A stretch of 42,260 nt of DNA from Planctomycetota bacterium (GTDB lineage: Bacteria; Planctomycetota; PLA2), in contig JAPUHK010000074.1 of the NCBI GenBank assembly GCA_027297745.1, forward strand, positions 1-42,260. The letters run 5' to 3'. This document shows, one piece after another, positions 16,930-25,081 of this stretch. Within the stretch, counting starts at the first letter, position 1. Each line of letters begins with the position of its first letter. Under the pieces are notes generated by a model, which was not told the DNA's origin, ran no database searches, and was given only the letters and a program-made list of their open reading frames with translations. A program made the position numbers and the translations under genes.

Positions 16930-18107
16930 CGACGACAGCAGACACCACTCGCAAGGACCCGTTCCCGTTCTTCCAGGAGCACCACTACGACATTCGCGAC
17001 ATGGTGTCACGCTACGCCGCGGAGAAGCTGGCGCCGCGCGCGCGCATGCTCGACGAGACGAAGGAGTTTCCGCACCAGACGATCGCCGAGCTCAAGGAGA
17101 TGGGGCTTTTGGGCGTGCCCTTCCCCGAGGAATGGGGCGGCGCGGGCTTGGACTACCTCAGCTACGTGATCACCATCGGGGAGCTGGCCCGTGCGTGCGG
17201 CACGACCGCCCTCACGGTCGCCGCGCATACGTCGCTCGGCTCCAACCCCATCTACGTGTTCGGCACCGAACTGCAGAAGGAGAAGTACCTGCGCCGGCTG
17301 GCCTCCGGCGAGATCCTCGGCGCCTTCGCGTTGACCGAACCCGGCGCGGGCTCCGATGCGGGCGCCACGAAGACGACCGCCGTGCGGGACGGCGACGAGT
17401 GGGTGCTGAACGGCGTCAAGATCTACTGCACGAACGGGACCCACGCGGGGACGGTGATTCTGACTGCGCGCACCGGCGGCGAAGGCGGCACGAACGGCAT
17501 CACGGCCTTCATCGTCGAGCGCGACTCGCCGGGCATCAAGCTCGGCACGCTCGAGGACAAGCTCGGGCTGCGTGCCTCCGACACGCGTGAGTTGGTGTTC
17601 GAGAACGTGCGCGTTCCGGACGAGAACCGTCTCGGCGAGCTCGGATCCGGCTTCAAGAAGTTCATGCAGACGCTCGACGCCGGCCGCATCTCGATCGGCG
17701 CCATGGCCACGGGCCTGGCCCAGGGCGCCCTGGACGTCGCCTTGCCGTACGCGGCCGAACGCAGCCAGTTCGGCCGGAAGATCTCGGCCTTCGGAGCGAT
17801 CCAGGAACGGCTGGCCAACGCCGCCATGGAGATCCATACCTCCCGCCTGGCCTGCTACCACGCGGCGGTGCTGAAGGACCAGGGCCACAACGTGAACTTC
17901 GTGGCCTCGCTGGCCAAGCTGCACGCCTCCGAAGCCGCGATGCGCGTGATCGACAGCTGCCTGCAGATTCTCGGCGGCAACGGCTTCAGCCGCGAGTACC
18001 CCATCGAGCGCATGCTGCGCGACGCCAAGCTGTGCGAGATCGGTGAGGGCACGTCGGAGATTCAGCGCATCGTCATCGCCCGCGCGATGCTGAAATCCCT
18101 CGGCTAG
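16926..18107 (+). CDS. Acyl-CoA dehydrogenase (second copy in operon)
   Basis: 393 residues from an ATG that overlaps the previous stop (ATGA). It is a clear paralogue-level relative of the dehydrogenase at 14427 but has a longer N-terminus ([28 protein letters not shown]). FAD and substrate motifs are [49 protein letters not shown] and [24 protein letters not shown]. The catalytic base is Glu374 in [20 protein letters not shown]. Two different acyl-CoA dehydrogenases in one unit with a B12 mutase subunit suggest that substrates on both sides of a carbon-skeleton rearrangement are oxidised, for example isobutyryl- and butyryl-CoA. That pairing is inference. It is the last gene before a convergent junction. 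Confidence 0.95.
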   Translation: MTTTADTTRKDPFPFFQEHHYDIRDMVSRYAAEKLAPRARMLDETKEFPHQTIAELKEMGLLGVPFPEEWGGAGLDYLSYVITIGELARACGTTALTVAAHTSLGSNPIYVFGTELQKEKYLRRLASGEILGAFALTEPGAGSDAGATKTTAVRDGDEWVLNGVKIYCTNGTHAGTVILTARTGGEGGTNGITAFIVERDSPGIKLGTLEDKLGLRASDTRELVFENVRVPDENRLGELGSGFKKFMQTLDAGRISIGAMATGLAQGALDVALPYAAERSQFGRKISAFGAIQERLANAAMEIHTSRLACYHAAVLKDQGHNVNFVASLAKLHASEAAMRVIDSCLQILGGNGFSREYPIERMLRDAKLCEIGEGTSEIQRIVIARAMLKSLG

Positions 18108-18111
18108 CGTC

Positions 18112-18226
18112 GAGGGACGGGAGGGGGAGCGGGAACGAGGGTTCTGGCTTCCGCACGAGGGTTCCTGGCTCCGGTGCGATCGACCCCAGTGAAGACTACG
18201 CTCCCGCTCCCGCTCCCTTTCCCGCC
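18112..18226. repeat. Inverted G/C-strand arms around a 20-base tandem duplication
   Basis: The left arm (GGGACGGGAGGGGGAGCGGG) and right arm (CTCCCGCTCCCGCTCCCTTT) are near complements. Between them lie two adjacent 20-base copies, ACGAGGGTTCTGGCTTCCGC and ACGAGGGTTCCTGGCTCCGG. It fills the gap between two convergent genes and may work as a transcription barrier. The arms are of the same kind as those at 25019-25064. Confidence 0.6.
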
Positions 18227-18232
18227 GCGAGT

Positions 18233-19597
18233 CTACGAGCGGAAGAAGATCCAGGACACGACGATGAACAGCGGGACCAGGATCGGCAGTGAGAAGCGCA
18301 CGAAGTAGCCGAAGAAGCTCGGCATGCGCACGCCGGACTCCTCGGCGATAGCCTTCACCATGAAGTTCGGGCCGTTGCCGATGTAGGTGTTCGCGCCCAT
18401 GAACACGGCGCCGACGGAGATCGCCGCGAGCTTCGTCTCCGCGTTCGTGACCAGCAAGCCGAAGCCGTCGTCCGCGACCTGTGCGTGCACGACCTCCGGC
18501 GGGATTCCCGATTCGATCATGCGCTGCACGGTGTCGGACATCGCGGTCTGGCCGAAGACGAGATAGGTGGGCGCGTTGTCCAGGAAGCTCGAAAGGCCGC
18601 CCGTCACCCAGAAGTAGTGCACGGGGGAGGTGAGGCCCAGATCGGCGCCCTTGACGTTGAGGATCGCCAGCGCCGGGACCATCACGGTGAAGATGCCGCT
18701 GAACAGGATCGCGACCTCGAGGATCGGGCCCCAACTGTAGTGGTTTTTACGCCGCACTTCCGTTGGGGTGATCCGCATGGAGACGGCGGCCATCACCGCC
18801 ATCAGCAACTCCTGGGGGCCGAAGGGCCACTTGAAGATGCCCTTGCACAGGACCGCGGCGACGACGCCCAGCAGAAGCACGATGTTGCGCTTGCCCTCGA
18901 TCCCGAAGGAAGCCTCTTCCCCGGACGCCTGCGGGCGGTCCCCGGCCGGCTCCTTGCGGAAGTTCAGGGCGTCCCAGACGAGGAAGATCAGCAGCACACT
19001 GCCCACGCCGAACAGCCACTCCGGCCACAGCTTCAGCGTCCACTCGAAAGGGACCCCCTTGAGGAAGCCCAGGAACAGCGGCGGGTCGCCCAGGGGCGTG
19101 AGGCAGCCGCCCATGTTGCTGACCGTGAAGATGAAGAAGACCACGGTGACCACGCGCGACTTCATGGGCCGGTGTTCGTTCGCCTTCAGGTAGGGGCGGA
19201 TCAGCAGCATCGATGCGCCGGTCGTGCCGATCAGGTTCGCGAGCACCGCGCCGATGGCGCAGACGGCCACGTTGACGCCCGGCTTGCCGCGCAGGTCGGC
19301 GCGCAGGAAGATCCCGCCCGACGCGACGTACAAGGACCCCAACAGCAAGATGAACGAGATGTACTGCTGCCACTCGTGCAGCAGATTGCCCCAGCCGTAG
19401 CTCACGACCCACCAGACGGCGGTAGGCACCGCGATGCCCCAGACGAAGATCGCCCGGTTGCGGTTGCTCTCCCACCAGTGGGGCGCGACGAGCGGCAGAA
19501 CGGCGATGCCCAGCAGCGTCAACACGAACGGCGCTACGCTCCATAGGGGGGGCAGCACGTCGGAACCTGCGGCCAGTAGCACGGGTACGGCGGGCAT
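18233..19597 (-). CDS. NhaD/citrate-transporter-superfamily sodium:proton antiporter
   Basis: 454 residues with about eleven to twelve membrane segments. It likely exchanges Na+ for H+ across the inner membrane. It belongs to the ion-transporter superfamily (ArsB/NhaD type): NLIGTTGASMLLIRPYLKANEHR and the later SNMGGCLTPLGDPPLFLGFLKG are the paired re-entrant signature segments, and GANTYIGNGPNFMVKAI is the C-terminal counterpart. A charged cytoplasmic loop sits near the middle (RKEPAGDRPQASGEEASFGIEGK). ATG 19597 is chosen because hydrophobic sequence begins just after it. The gene is single and divergent from the sigma-factor leader. Substrate specificity is inferred from family only; a carboxylate substrate is the alternative. 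Confidence 0.82.
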   Translation of the reverse strand: MPAVPVLLAAGSDVLPPLWSVAPFVLTLLGIAVLPLVAPHWWESNRNRAIFVWGIAVPTAVWWVVSYGWGNLLHEWQQYISFILLLGSLYVASGGIFLRADLRGKPGVNVAVCAIGAVLANLIGTTGASMLLIRPYLKANEHRPMKSRVVTVVFFIFTVSNMGGCLTPLGDPPLFLGFLKGVPFEWTLKLWPEWLFGVGSVLLIFLVWDALNFRKEPAGDRPQASGEEASFGIEGKRNIVLLLGVVAAVLCKGIFKWPFGPQELLMAVMAAVSMRITPTEVRRKNHYSWGPILEVAILFSGIFTVMVPALAILNVKGADLGLTSPVHYFWVTGGLSSFLDNAPTYLVFGQTAMSDTVQRMIESGIPPEVVHAQVADDGFGLLVTNAETKLAAISVGAVFMGANTYIGNGPNFMVKAIAEESGVRMPSFFGYFVRFSLPILVPLFIVVSWIFFRS

Positions 19598-20164
19598 GAG
19601 GGGGAGCGAGGTTCATAACCCGCGGACCCTGCCTCGGTCAAGCAAGCGCAAGATCTTGGGTGCACGGCCCCCTTGACCACTTGATGTCGTAGATGATTAC
19701 CAATTAGGCCCCCACGGCTTGCGCCTGACTGACGATTTTTACTTGACGCGGAGGGAAGCCCCCGGTCCACTGTTTTCACTTTTGGGTTTCCCGCCAAAGC
19801 GCCCTCGGCGCAGCGGCGGGGCGGCGGGAGCAAATCGCTCTCTCCCTCTCTGCTCTGGGGGAAGGCCCCGGAAGGGGAGGAACATGGACGGTGCTACGGC
19901 GACTCTCCGAAGCGCTTCGTGGCCCTTGCGGGCCGAGCCGGGCTTTGGGCTCTCCCGGGCGCGGGACATCCGGCGCCGGGCTGGGCCCGCGGCCGTACCG
20001 TGCCCCGGTCCGTGGCCCACACTCCACCCATACCCCGCGCACTCCGCGGCTCCGCGCCGCGTTTTCCCCTCGTGCCGTCTCGCACGCGCGCACGAACAGG
20101 ATCCCCCCACGAAGGAGGCCATCCGCCTCGGACCGCCGCAACACGTCTCTGGAGGCTGAGACAA
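19598..20164. other. 567-base intergenic region / long leader of the WhiG-type sigma gene
   Basis: No convincing gene. The left part (about 19670-19790) is unusually A/T-rich for this window (GATGATTACCAATTAGG, GACGATTTTTACTTGACG) and probably holds the promoters for the antiporter and the sigma factor. The right part is GC-rich, full of short inverted repeats (GGGCCGAGCCGGGCTTTGGGC region) and ends in GGAGG at 20151-20155, 9 nt before ATG 20165. A small ORF from ATG 19884 to 20159 has GGGGAGG just upstream but an Arg/Pro-rich translation; I do not call it a gene. Confidence 0.5.
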
Positions 20165-20929
20165 ATGAAGGTCGAAACCCTGAAGCTGTGGGAGGAGTTC
20201 CGCCGCACGCGCGACTCCGAGATCCGCAACCGGCTCGTCGAGAAGTACCTCTACATCGTGAAGTACGTCGCCGACCGGCTGAGTCAGCGGCTCCCGCGGT
20301 CCATCCCCAACGAGGACATCCGCTCCGCGGCGTCCTACGGGCTGATCCGGGCAGTCGAGAACTTCGACCACCGGCGGGGGACGCGTTTCGAATCCTACTG
20401 TGCCACACGCGTCCGGGGAGCCATTCTGGACGAGCTGCGGGCCCGGGACTGGGTACCCCGCATGATCCGGAACAACACCGCCAAGGTGAACATGGTGCGC
20501 GAGGGGATGCGGCGTGAGATGGGGCGTGAGCCGACGTCCGACGAGCTGGCGGTAGGCCTGGACGTTTCCCGCGAGAAGGTCGAGACGATGATCCGCGAGT
20601 GCAACTTCATCTCGATGTTCAGCTTCTCGCGCTGTGAGGAGGAGGCGCAGCGGGGCGAGCCCGATGACCGCATGCTGCTCTACGAGGACAAGAACTCGGA
20701 GGCGCCCTTCGAGCGCATCTTCCTCAAGGACCTGTCCGACCACCTGATGAAGTGCCTGACCCACCGCGAGAAGATGGTGATCCTGCTCTACTACGTCGAG
20801 GAGCTCTCGATGAAGGAGATCGGGAAGCTGCTGCACATCTCCGAGTCCCGCGTGAGCCAGATCCGGACCAGCTCGCTCGGCAAGCTGCGCGTGCGCGTCG
20901 ATGAGGTGCAAGTACTGCTCGAGCGCTAG
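20165..20929 (+). CDS. WhiG/FliA-family alternative sigma factor
   Basis: 254 residues, the size of sigma-28-type factors. ATG 20165 has GGAGG at 9-nt spacing; the upstream extension to 19919 is unsupported. Region 2 contains RNRLVEKYLYIVKYVADRLSQRLP and EDIRSAASYGLIRAVENFDHRRGTRFESYCATRVRGAILDELRARDW, which is diagnostic for FliA/WhiG (also related to SigB). Region 3 follows (REGMRREMGREPTSDELAVGLDVSREKV). Region 4 has the HTH MKEIGKLLHISESRVSQIRTSSLGKLR. Such factors usually drive motility or developmental genes, but no flagellar gene is nearby. An anti-sigma factor (FlgM-like) is also absent here. The long structured leader suggests post-transcriptional control, which is inference. Confidence 0.93.
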   Translation: MKVETLKLWEEFRRTRDSEIRNRLVEKYLYIVKYVADRLSQRLPRSIPNEDIRSAASYGLIRAVENFDHRRGTRFESYCATRVRGAILDELRARDWVPRMIRNNTAKVNMVREGMRREMGREPTSDELAVGLDVSREKVETMIRECNFISMFSFSRCEEEAQRGEPDDRMLLYEDKNSEAPFERIFLKDLSDHLMKCLTHREKMVILLYYVEELSMKEIGKLLHISESRVSQIRTSSLGKLRVRVDEVQVLLER

Positions 20930-20962
20930 CGCGTTCGAATCGCGGGCTGCCGTCCATCGCGG

Positions 20963-21090
20963 TCGGCTATCGGCTCGACTCGGGTAGGACTGCGTCCGCC
21001 TCCGGATCCGGGGGATGAGGAGGTCGCGCGCAGTCCGCGGAAGCCCACGCATGCCCACGGCGAGCTCACGGCTGAAAGCTGATAGCCGAA
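20963..21090. repeat. Nested inverted repeat between the sigma gene and lysA
   Basis: Outer arms TCGGCTATCGGCT (20963) and AGCTGATAGCCGA (21078) pair at 12 of 13 positions. Inner arms GGACTGCG (20987) and CGCAGTCC (21029) pair perfectly, and CCGGATCCGG lies at the centre. The right arm is part of a gctgaaagctgatagccgaaagct-like tandem tract. The whole forms an extended imperfect hairpin of about 130 bases and ends just before the lysA promoter. Confidence 0.6.
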
Positions 21091-21101
21091 AGCTTCCCTG
21101 C

Positions 21102-21107
21102 TAACTT
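21102..21107 (+). promoter_or_regulatory. Putative -10 box (TAACTT) of lysA
   Basis: TAACTT begins 18 nt before ATG 21120 with no ribosome site. CTGATA at 21079-21084 would be a -35 box at 17-nt spacing, and it lies inside the right arm of the inverted repeat. Confidence 0.45.
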
Positions 21108-21119
21108 GGTCGTCTTGCC

Positions 21120-22381
<1,262 letters not shown>

Positions 22382-22385
<4 letters not shown>

Positions 22386-23176
22386 ACCTGTTCGCCGACG
22401 GGAAGCTGCTGCTGGTGTGCGGCCCTTGCGTCGTGGAAGGGCGCGACGTCGTGCTGAGCATCGCGGAGCGGCTGTGCGAGGTGGCTTCCTCGCGTGCGGT
22501 CACGATGGTCTTCAAGGCTTCCTACGACAAGGCGAACCGTTCCTCGGTGGAGTCCTTCCGCGGACCCGGCCGGGCCGAGGCGCTGCAGATCCTCGCCGAC
22601 GTGAAGCGCGAGACCGGCCTGCCGGTCAACACCGATGTGCACGAGCCCGGCCACGTCCCCGAGGTGGCGGAGGTGGCGGACACGCTGCAGATCCCCGCCT
22701 TCCTGTGCCGGCAGACGGACCTGCTGCTCGCCGCGGCGGCCACGGGAAAGCCGGTGCTGATCAAGAAGGGCCAGTTCATGGCCCCCGAAGACATGCGGCA
22801 CGCGGTGGCGAAGGTGGAGTCGGTCGCGGGGCACGGCCCTGTGGCGCTGATCGAGCGCGGCACGACGTTCGGCTACCACAACCTGGTGGTCGACTTCCGC
22901 TCGTTGCCGACCATGCGCGCCTTCGCGCCGGTGATCTTCGACGGCACGCATTCGGTCCAACGACCGGGCGGGCTCGGGCACGCGTCGGGGGGAGACGCCT
23001 CCATGATTCCCACGCTGGTGCGGGCGGCGGCTGCGGTGGGCATCGACGGGCTCTTCCTCGAGACCCACGTCGACCCGTCCCAGGCGTTGAGCGACGGGCC
23101 CAACATGATTGCGCTGGACGATCTGCCGGGGCTCATCGACGAAGTCCTCGCGATCCGCGCCGTTTCCGGTGCTTAG
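22382..23176 (+). CDS. kdsA: 3-deoxy-8-phosphooctulonate (KDO-8-P) synthase
   Basis: 264 residues from GTG 22382. It condenses arabinose 5-phosphate with PEP to make KDO-8-phosphate for lipopolysaccharide. The family pattern is complete: LLVCGPCVVEGRD, VFKASYDKANRSSVESFRGPG, TDVHEPGHVPEVAEVADTLQIPAFLCRQTDLL, KKGQFMAPEDM, ERGTTFGYHNLVVDFRSLP, FDGTHSVQRPG and GLFLETHVDPSQALSDGPNM. It indicates an LPS-type outer membrane. The active-site region begins FCGPC-like with Cys, so a metal-dependent form is possible; NxxRSS is kept. Coupling of kdsA to lysA links two envelope-precursor steps. No kdsB or kdsD lies in the window. Confidence 0.96.
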
Positions 23177-23287
23177 CGCCGCCGGGGCGGGCCTTCCTCG
23201 GCCTTTGCCTTGCGAACCACCGATGGCCCACGTACGGAGGCTAGGGCTGAGTGTGGGGCCCGGGTTGCATTGACAGCCCAGGGCTCG

Positions 23288-23293
23288 TAGGTT
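23288..23293 (+). promoter_or_regulatory. Putative -10 box (TAGGTT) of the PPC/DUF296 gene
   Basis: TAGGTT begins 14 nt before ATG 23302. TTGCAT at 23265-23270 stands 17 nt upstream as a possible -35 box. No ribosome site is visible. Confidence 0.5.
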
Positions 23294-23301
23294 GCTGCGC
23301 G

Positions 23302-23724
23302 ATGCAGACCCTGGCGGACGGCGACCTGCTGCTCGTTTCGCTCTCCGCGGGCGAGGAGATCCTCGACAGCCTCAAGGACGCCTGCGCGGCGCACGGGGTC
23401 CGCGCCGGCTTCATCAGCGGCCTGGGCGCGCTGAGCGAGGTCGAGCTGGCCTTCTTCGACCCCGAGAAGAAGGAGTACCTCTCGCGCACCTTCCAGGAGA
23501 CGCTCGAGATCGGCAACCTGGTGGGCAACGTCTCGCGCATGGACGACGAGACCTTCATCCACGTGCACCTGACGGTCGCCGGTCCGGAGCTTCTGGCGTT
23601 CACGGGTCACCTGAAGCGGGGCATCGTCGGGATCGCCTGCGAGATCTACATCCGCAAGATCTCCAAGGAGGTCCAGCGCGTCCGCGACCCAGAAGGCGGC
23701 TTCAACCCGCTGAAGCTGTCGTGA
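23302..23724 (+). CDS. PPC/DUF296-domain protein
   Basis: 140 residues from ATG 23302. The whole protein is one PPC (DUF296, PF03479) domain, a trimeric fold first seen in plant AT-hook proteins and in single-domain bacterial proteins. Matching segments are DLLLVSLSAGEEILDSLKDACAAHGVRAGFISGLGALSEVELAFF, EIGNLVGNVSRMDDETFIHVHLTVAG (metal-site HxH) and GHLKRGIVGIACEIYI. Bacterial members have been suggested to bind DNA or a metal, but no activity is established. It stands alone between kdsA and the ApgM-like gene, with its own putative promoter. A perfect 7-bp hairpin (GTGACGC/GCGTCAC, 23721-23738) overlaps its stop codon. Confidence 0.88.
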   Translation: MQTLADGDLLLVSLSAGEEILDSLKDACAAHGVRAGFISGLGALSEVELAFFDPEKKEYLSRTFQETLEIGNLVGNVSRMDDETFIHVHLTVAGPELLAFTGHLKRGIVGIACEIYIRKISKEVQRVRDPEGGFNPLKLS

Positions 23725-23738
23725 CGCGCTAGCGTCAC
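23721..23738. terminator. Hairpin at the stop codon of the PPC/DUF296 gene
   Basis: GTGACGC-GCTA-GCGTCAC is a perfect 7-bp stem that starts at the stop codon. There is no T-run after it, so it is a weak terminator candidate or an mRNA-end stabiliser. Confidence 0.4.
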
Positions 23739-23760
23739 GCCTTCGCCTTAGCCTCGCGAA

Positions 23761-23793
23761 CGGGCAGCGGGCGATGAGCACCGGGCAACGGGA
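23761..23793. repeat. cgggcaacggg-type imperfect tandem tract
   Basis: CGGGCAGCGGGCGATGAGCA continues into CCGGGCAACGGGA. It is preceded at 23738-23759 by a gccttcgccttagcctcgcg tract that resembles 23191-23216. It lies in the gap before the ApgM-like gene. Confidence 0.45.
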
Positions 23794-23844
23794 GAGAGTT
23801 GTTGCACCCGCAAGGTAAAGTCCGCAACCATCGGACGTTCTGCG

Positions 23845-23850
23845 AATAGT
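23845..23850 (+). promoter_or_regulatory. Possible -10 box (AATAGT) of the ApgM-like gene
   Basis: AATAGT begins 18 nt before GTG 23863; it differs at one position from the TATAGT box of wecB. There is no ribosome site. Weaker than the other boxes. Confidence 0.3.
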
Positions 23851-23862
23851 CCCCCCCTCGTA

Positions 23863-24996
23863 GTGCTCGTGCTGGCGGGCTCAGCGGAGCGCGCCGCGTG
23901 CGCCGCCGCCGAGTCGCCGTTGGCGCTCGCAGCTACGCCCCAGCTGGACCGCCTGGCGGAGCGGGGGCGCGTCTTCCCGGTGCGTCTGACGGACGAGGGC
24001 TCGGATCCCGCCTCGGCCGCTCCGCTCCTGGCGTTGGTGGGCCTGGACCCGCGGCGGCGCGCCTGCGCCCGCGCCGCGCACCTTGCGCTCTTGTACGACG
24101 TCGAGCTGAAGCCCGGCGAGTACTTCGCGAGCGCCAACTTCGTGGCGCTGTTCCGTGACACGATCGCGGACGTCATCCCGGGGCCGTTCAGCAAGGCTGA
24201 GCTCGAGGTGCTGTTCGAGGCCGTCGCCGGGGCCGCGCACAGCGTGGGGTTTCGCTTGCTCCCTGGAACGGGTACCGAGCACTTGACTGTTGCGCCGGCC
24301 GGGGCGCTCGATCCGCGCGTCCCGTGCCCCGAGGGGCACGCGGGTGAGCGCACGGCCGCCTTCGAGCCTGCGTGCGCCCCGCACGCCTTGTTCCACCGCC
24401 TGACGCGCGAGGCGCTCGACGGCCACGAGATCAATCAGGTGCGGCGCGAGCTCGGAGAGAACGGCGCTGACATGGTCTGGGTGTGGGGACCGGCGGAGGC
24501 CATCGACCCCGCTTCCAAAGGGCCCGAGAGCACGGCCGCCGTCGGCCGCGATCCCCTGTGGCAAGGGGTCTGCCGTGCAGCCGGCATTCCCGTCAAGGAG
24601 CCCAAGGCCCCGGATCCTGCGGCGCTCGTGCGCACCGTTCAAGCCCTGTTGCGCAAGGGCACGCGGACGGTGTTCGTTCACAGCGCGCGGGGCACGCGCG
24701 ACGCGCTGTGCCGCAGCCGCGAGCTGCGCGCCGAGGGGGCCGCGGCGCTGGACGAGCTGCTCGTGGGACCGCTGGCCCGCGCGGTGGAGAAGGCGGGCGG
24801 GCGCCTGCTGGTGATCTCGGAAGTGGCCCGCGACAGCGAGACCGGGCGCGCGCTCTCGGATCCGGTCCCCGCGCTGCTGTGGGGTGCGGGCGTCGAGCCG
24901 TTGCGCCCCGCCCCCTTCACGGAGGCTGGGGCGGCCGGCGCCGGACGTCCGCTGGAACCGGGCAGCGGTCTGCTCGCCTACGTCCGGCACTTGTAG
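23863..24996 (+). CDS. ApgM-like (archaeal-type phosphoglycerate mutase family) protein without catalytic residues
   Basis: 377 residues with a GTG start. Its architecture follows cofactor-independent phosphoglycerate mutase of the archaeal type (COG3635): TPQLDRLAERGR, EGSDPASAAPLLALVGLDP with Ser47 at the nucleophile position, HEINQVRRELGENGADMVWVWGP, and a C-terminal SDPVPALLWGAGV then FTEAGAAGAGRPLEPGSGLL. However, residues that bind the two metals appear to be missing. The N-terminal (I)xDGxxD is LVLAGSAERA, the DEAGHxGD segment is SARGTRDALC, the DH pair near the end is replaced in LLVISEVARDSE, and the last His is lost in GRALSDPVP. I infer a non-catalytic relative. It precedes valS by 85 bases. 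A true enzyme with moved ligands is less likely. Confidence 0.78.
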   Translation: MLVLAGSAERAACAAAESPLALAATPQLDRLAERGRVFPVRLTDEGSDPASAAPLLALVGLDPRRRACARAAHLALLYDVELKPGEYFASANFVALFRDTIADVIPGPFSKAELEVLFEAVAGAAHSVGFRLLPGTGTEHLTVAPAGALDPRVPCPEGHAGERTAAFEPACAPHALFHRLTREALDGHEINQVRRELGENGADMVWVWGPAEAIDPASKGPESTAAVGRDPLWQGVCRAAGIPVKEPKAPDPAALVRTVQALLRKGTRTVFVHSARGTRDALCRSRELRAEGAAALDELLVGPLARAVEKAGGRLLVISEVARDSETGRALSDPVPALLWGAGVEPLRPAPFTEAGAAGAGRPLEPGSGLLAYVRHL

Positions 24997-25018
24997 TTGC
25001 TCGCAAGCTCGCAACAGG

Positions 25019-25064
25019 AACGGGAACGGGAGCGGAGCGCAGGATTCCCCTTCCCGTTCCCGTT
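25019..25064. repeat. Perfect 13-bp inverted repeat before valS
   Basis: AACGGGAACGGGA (25019-25031) and TCCCGTTCCCGTT (25052-25064) are perfect complements separated by 20 bases. The right arm ends exactly where the putative -10 box of valS starts. It is of the same type as the arms at 18112-18226, and may end the upstream gene or control valS. Confidence 0.6.
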
Positions 25065-25069
25065 ATTCT
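25064..25069 (+). promoter_or_regulatory. Putative -10 box (TATTCT) of valS
   Basis: TATTCT begins 18 nt before ATG 25082 and no ribosome site follows it. It shares its first base with the right arm of the inverted repeat. Confidence 0.45.
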
Positions 25070-25081
25070 GTCCGGTTCGCC

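Noticed and set aside
19884-20159. Small ORF in the leader of the WhiG-type sigma gene
   Set aside because: It has a GGGGAGG upstream, but the translation is Arg/Pro/Ala-rich with no recognisable feature, so I keep it as a possibility only.
20932-20950. GCGTTCGAATCGCG, similar to a tRNA T-arm
   Set aside because: No acceptor stem, D-arm or anticodon arm can be built upstream; the upstream bases are the end of the sigma gene.
19739-21058. 439-codon minus-strand frame
   Set aside because: Antisense to the WhiG/FliA-type sigma gene; no domain in translation.
24884-25081. N-terminal extension of valS
   Set aside because: Overlaps the ApgM-like gene and the inverted repeat; ValRS homology begins at ATG 25082.
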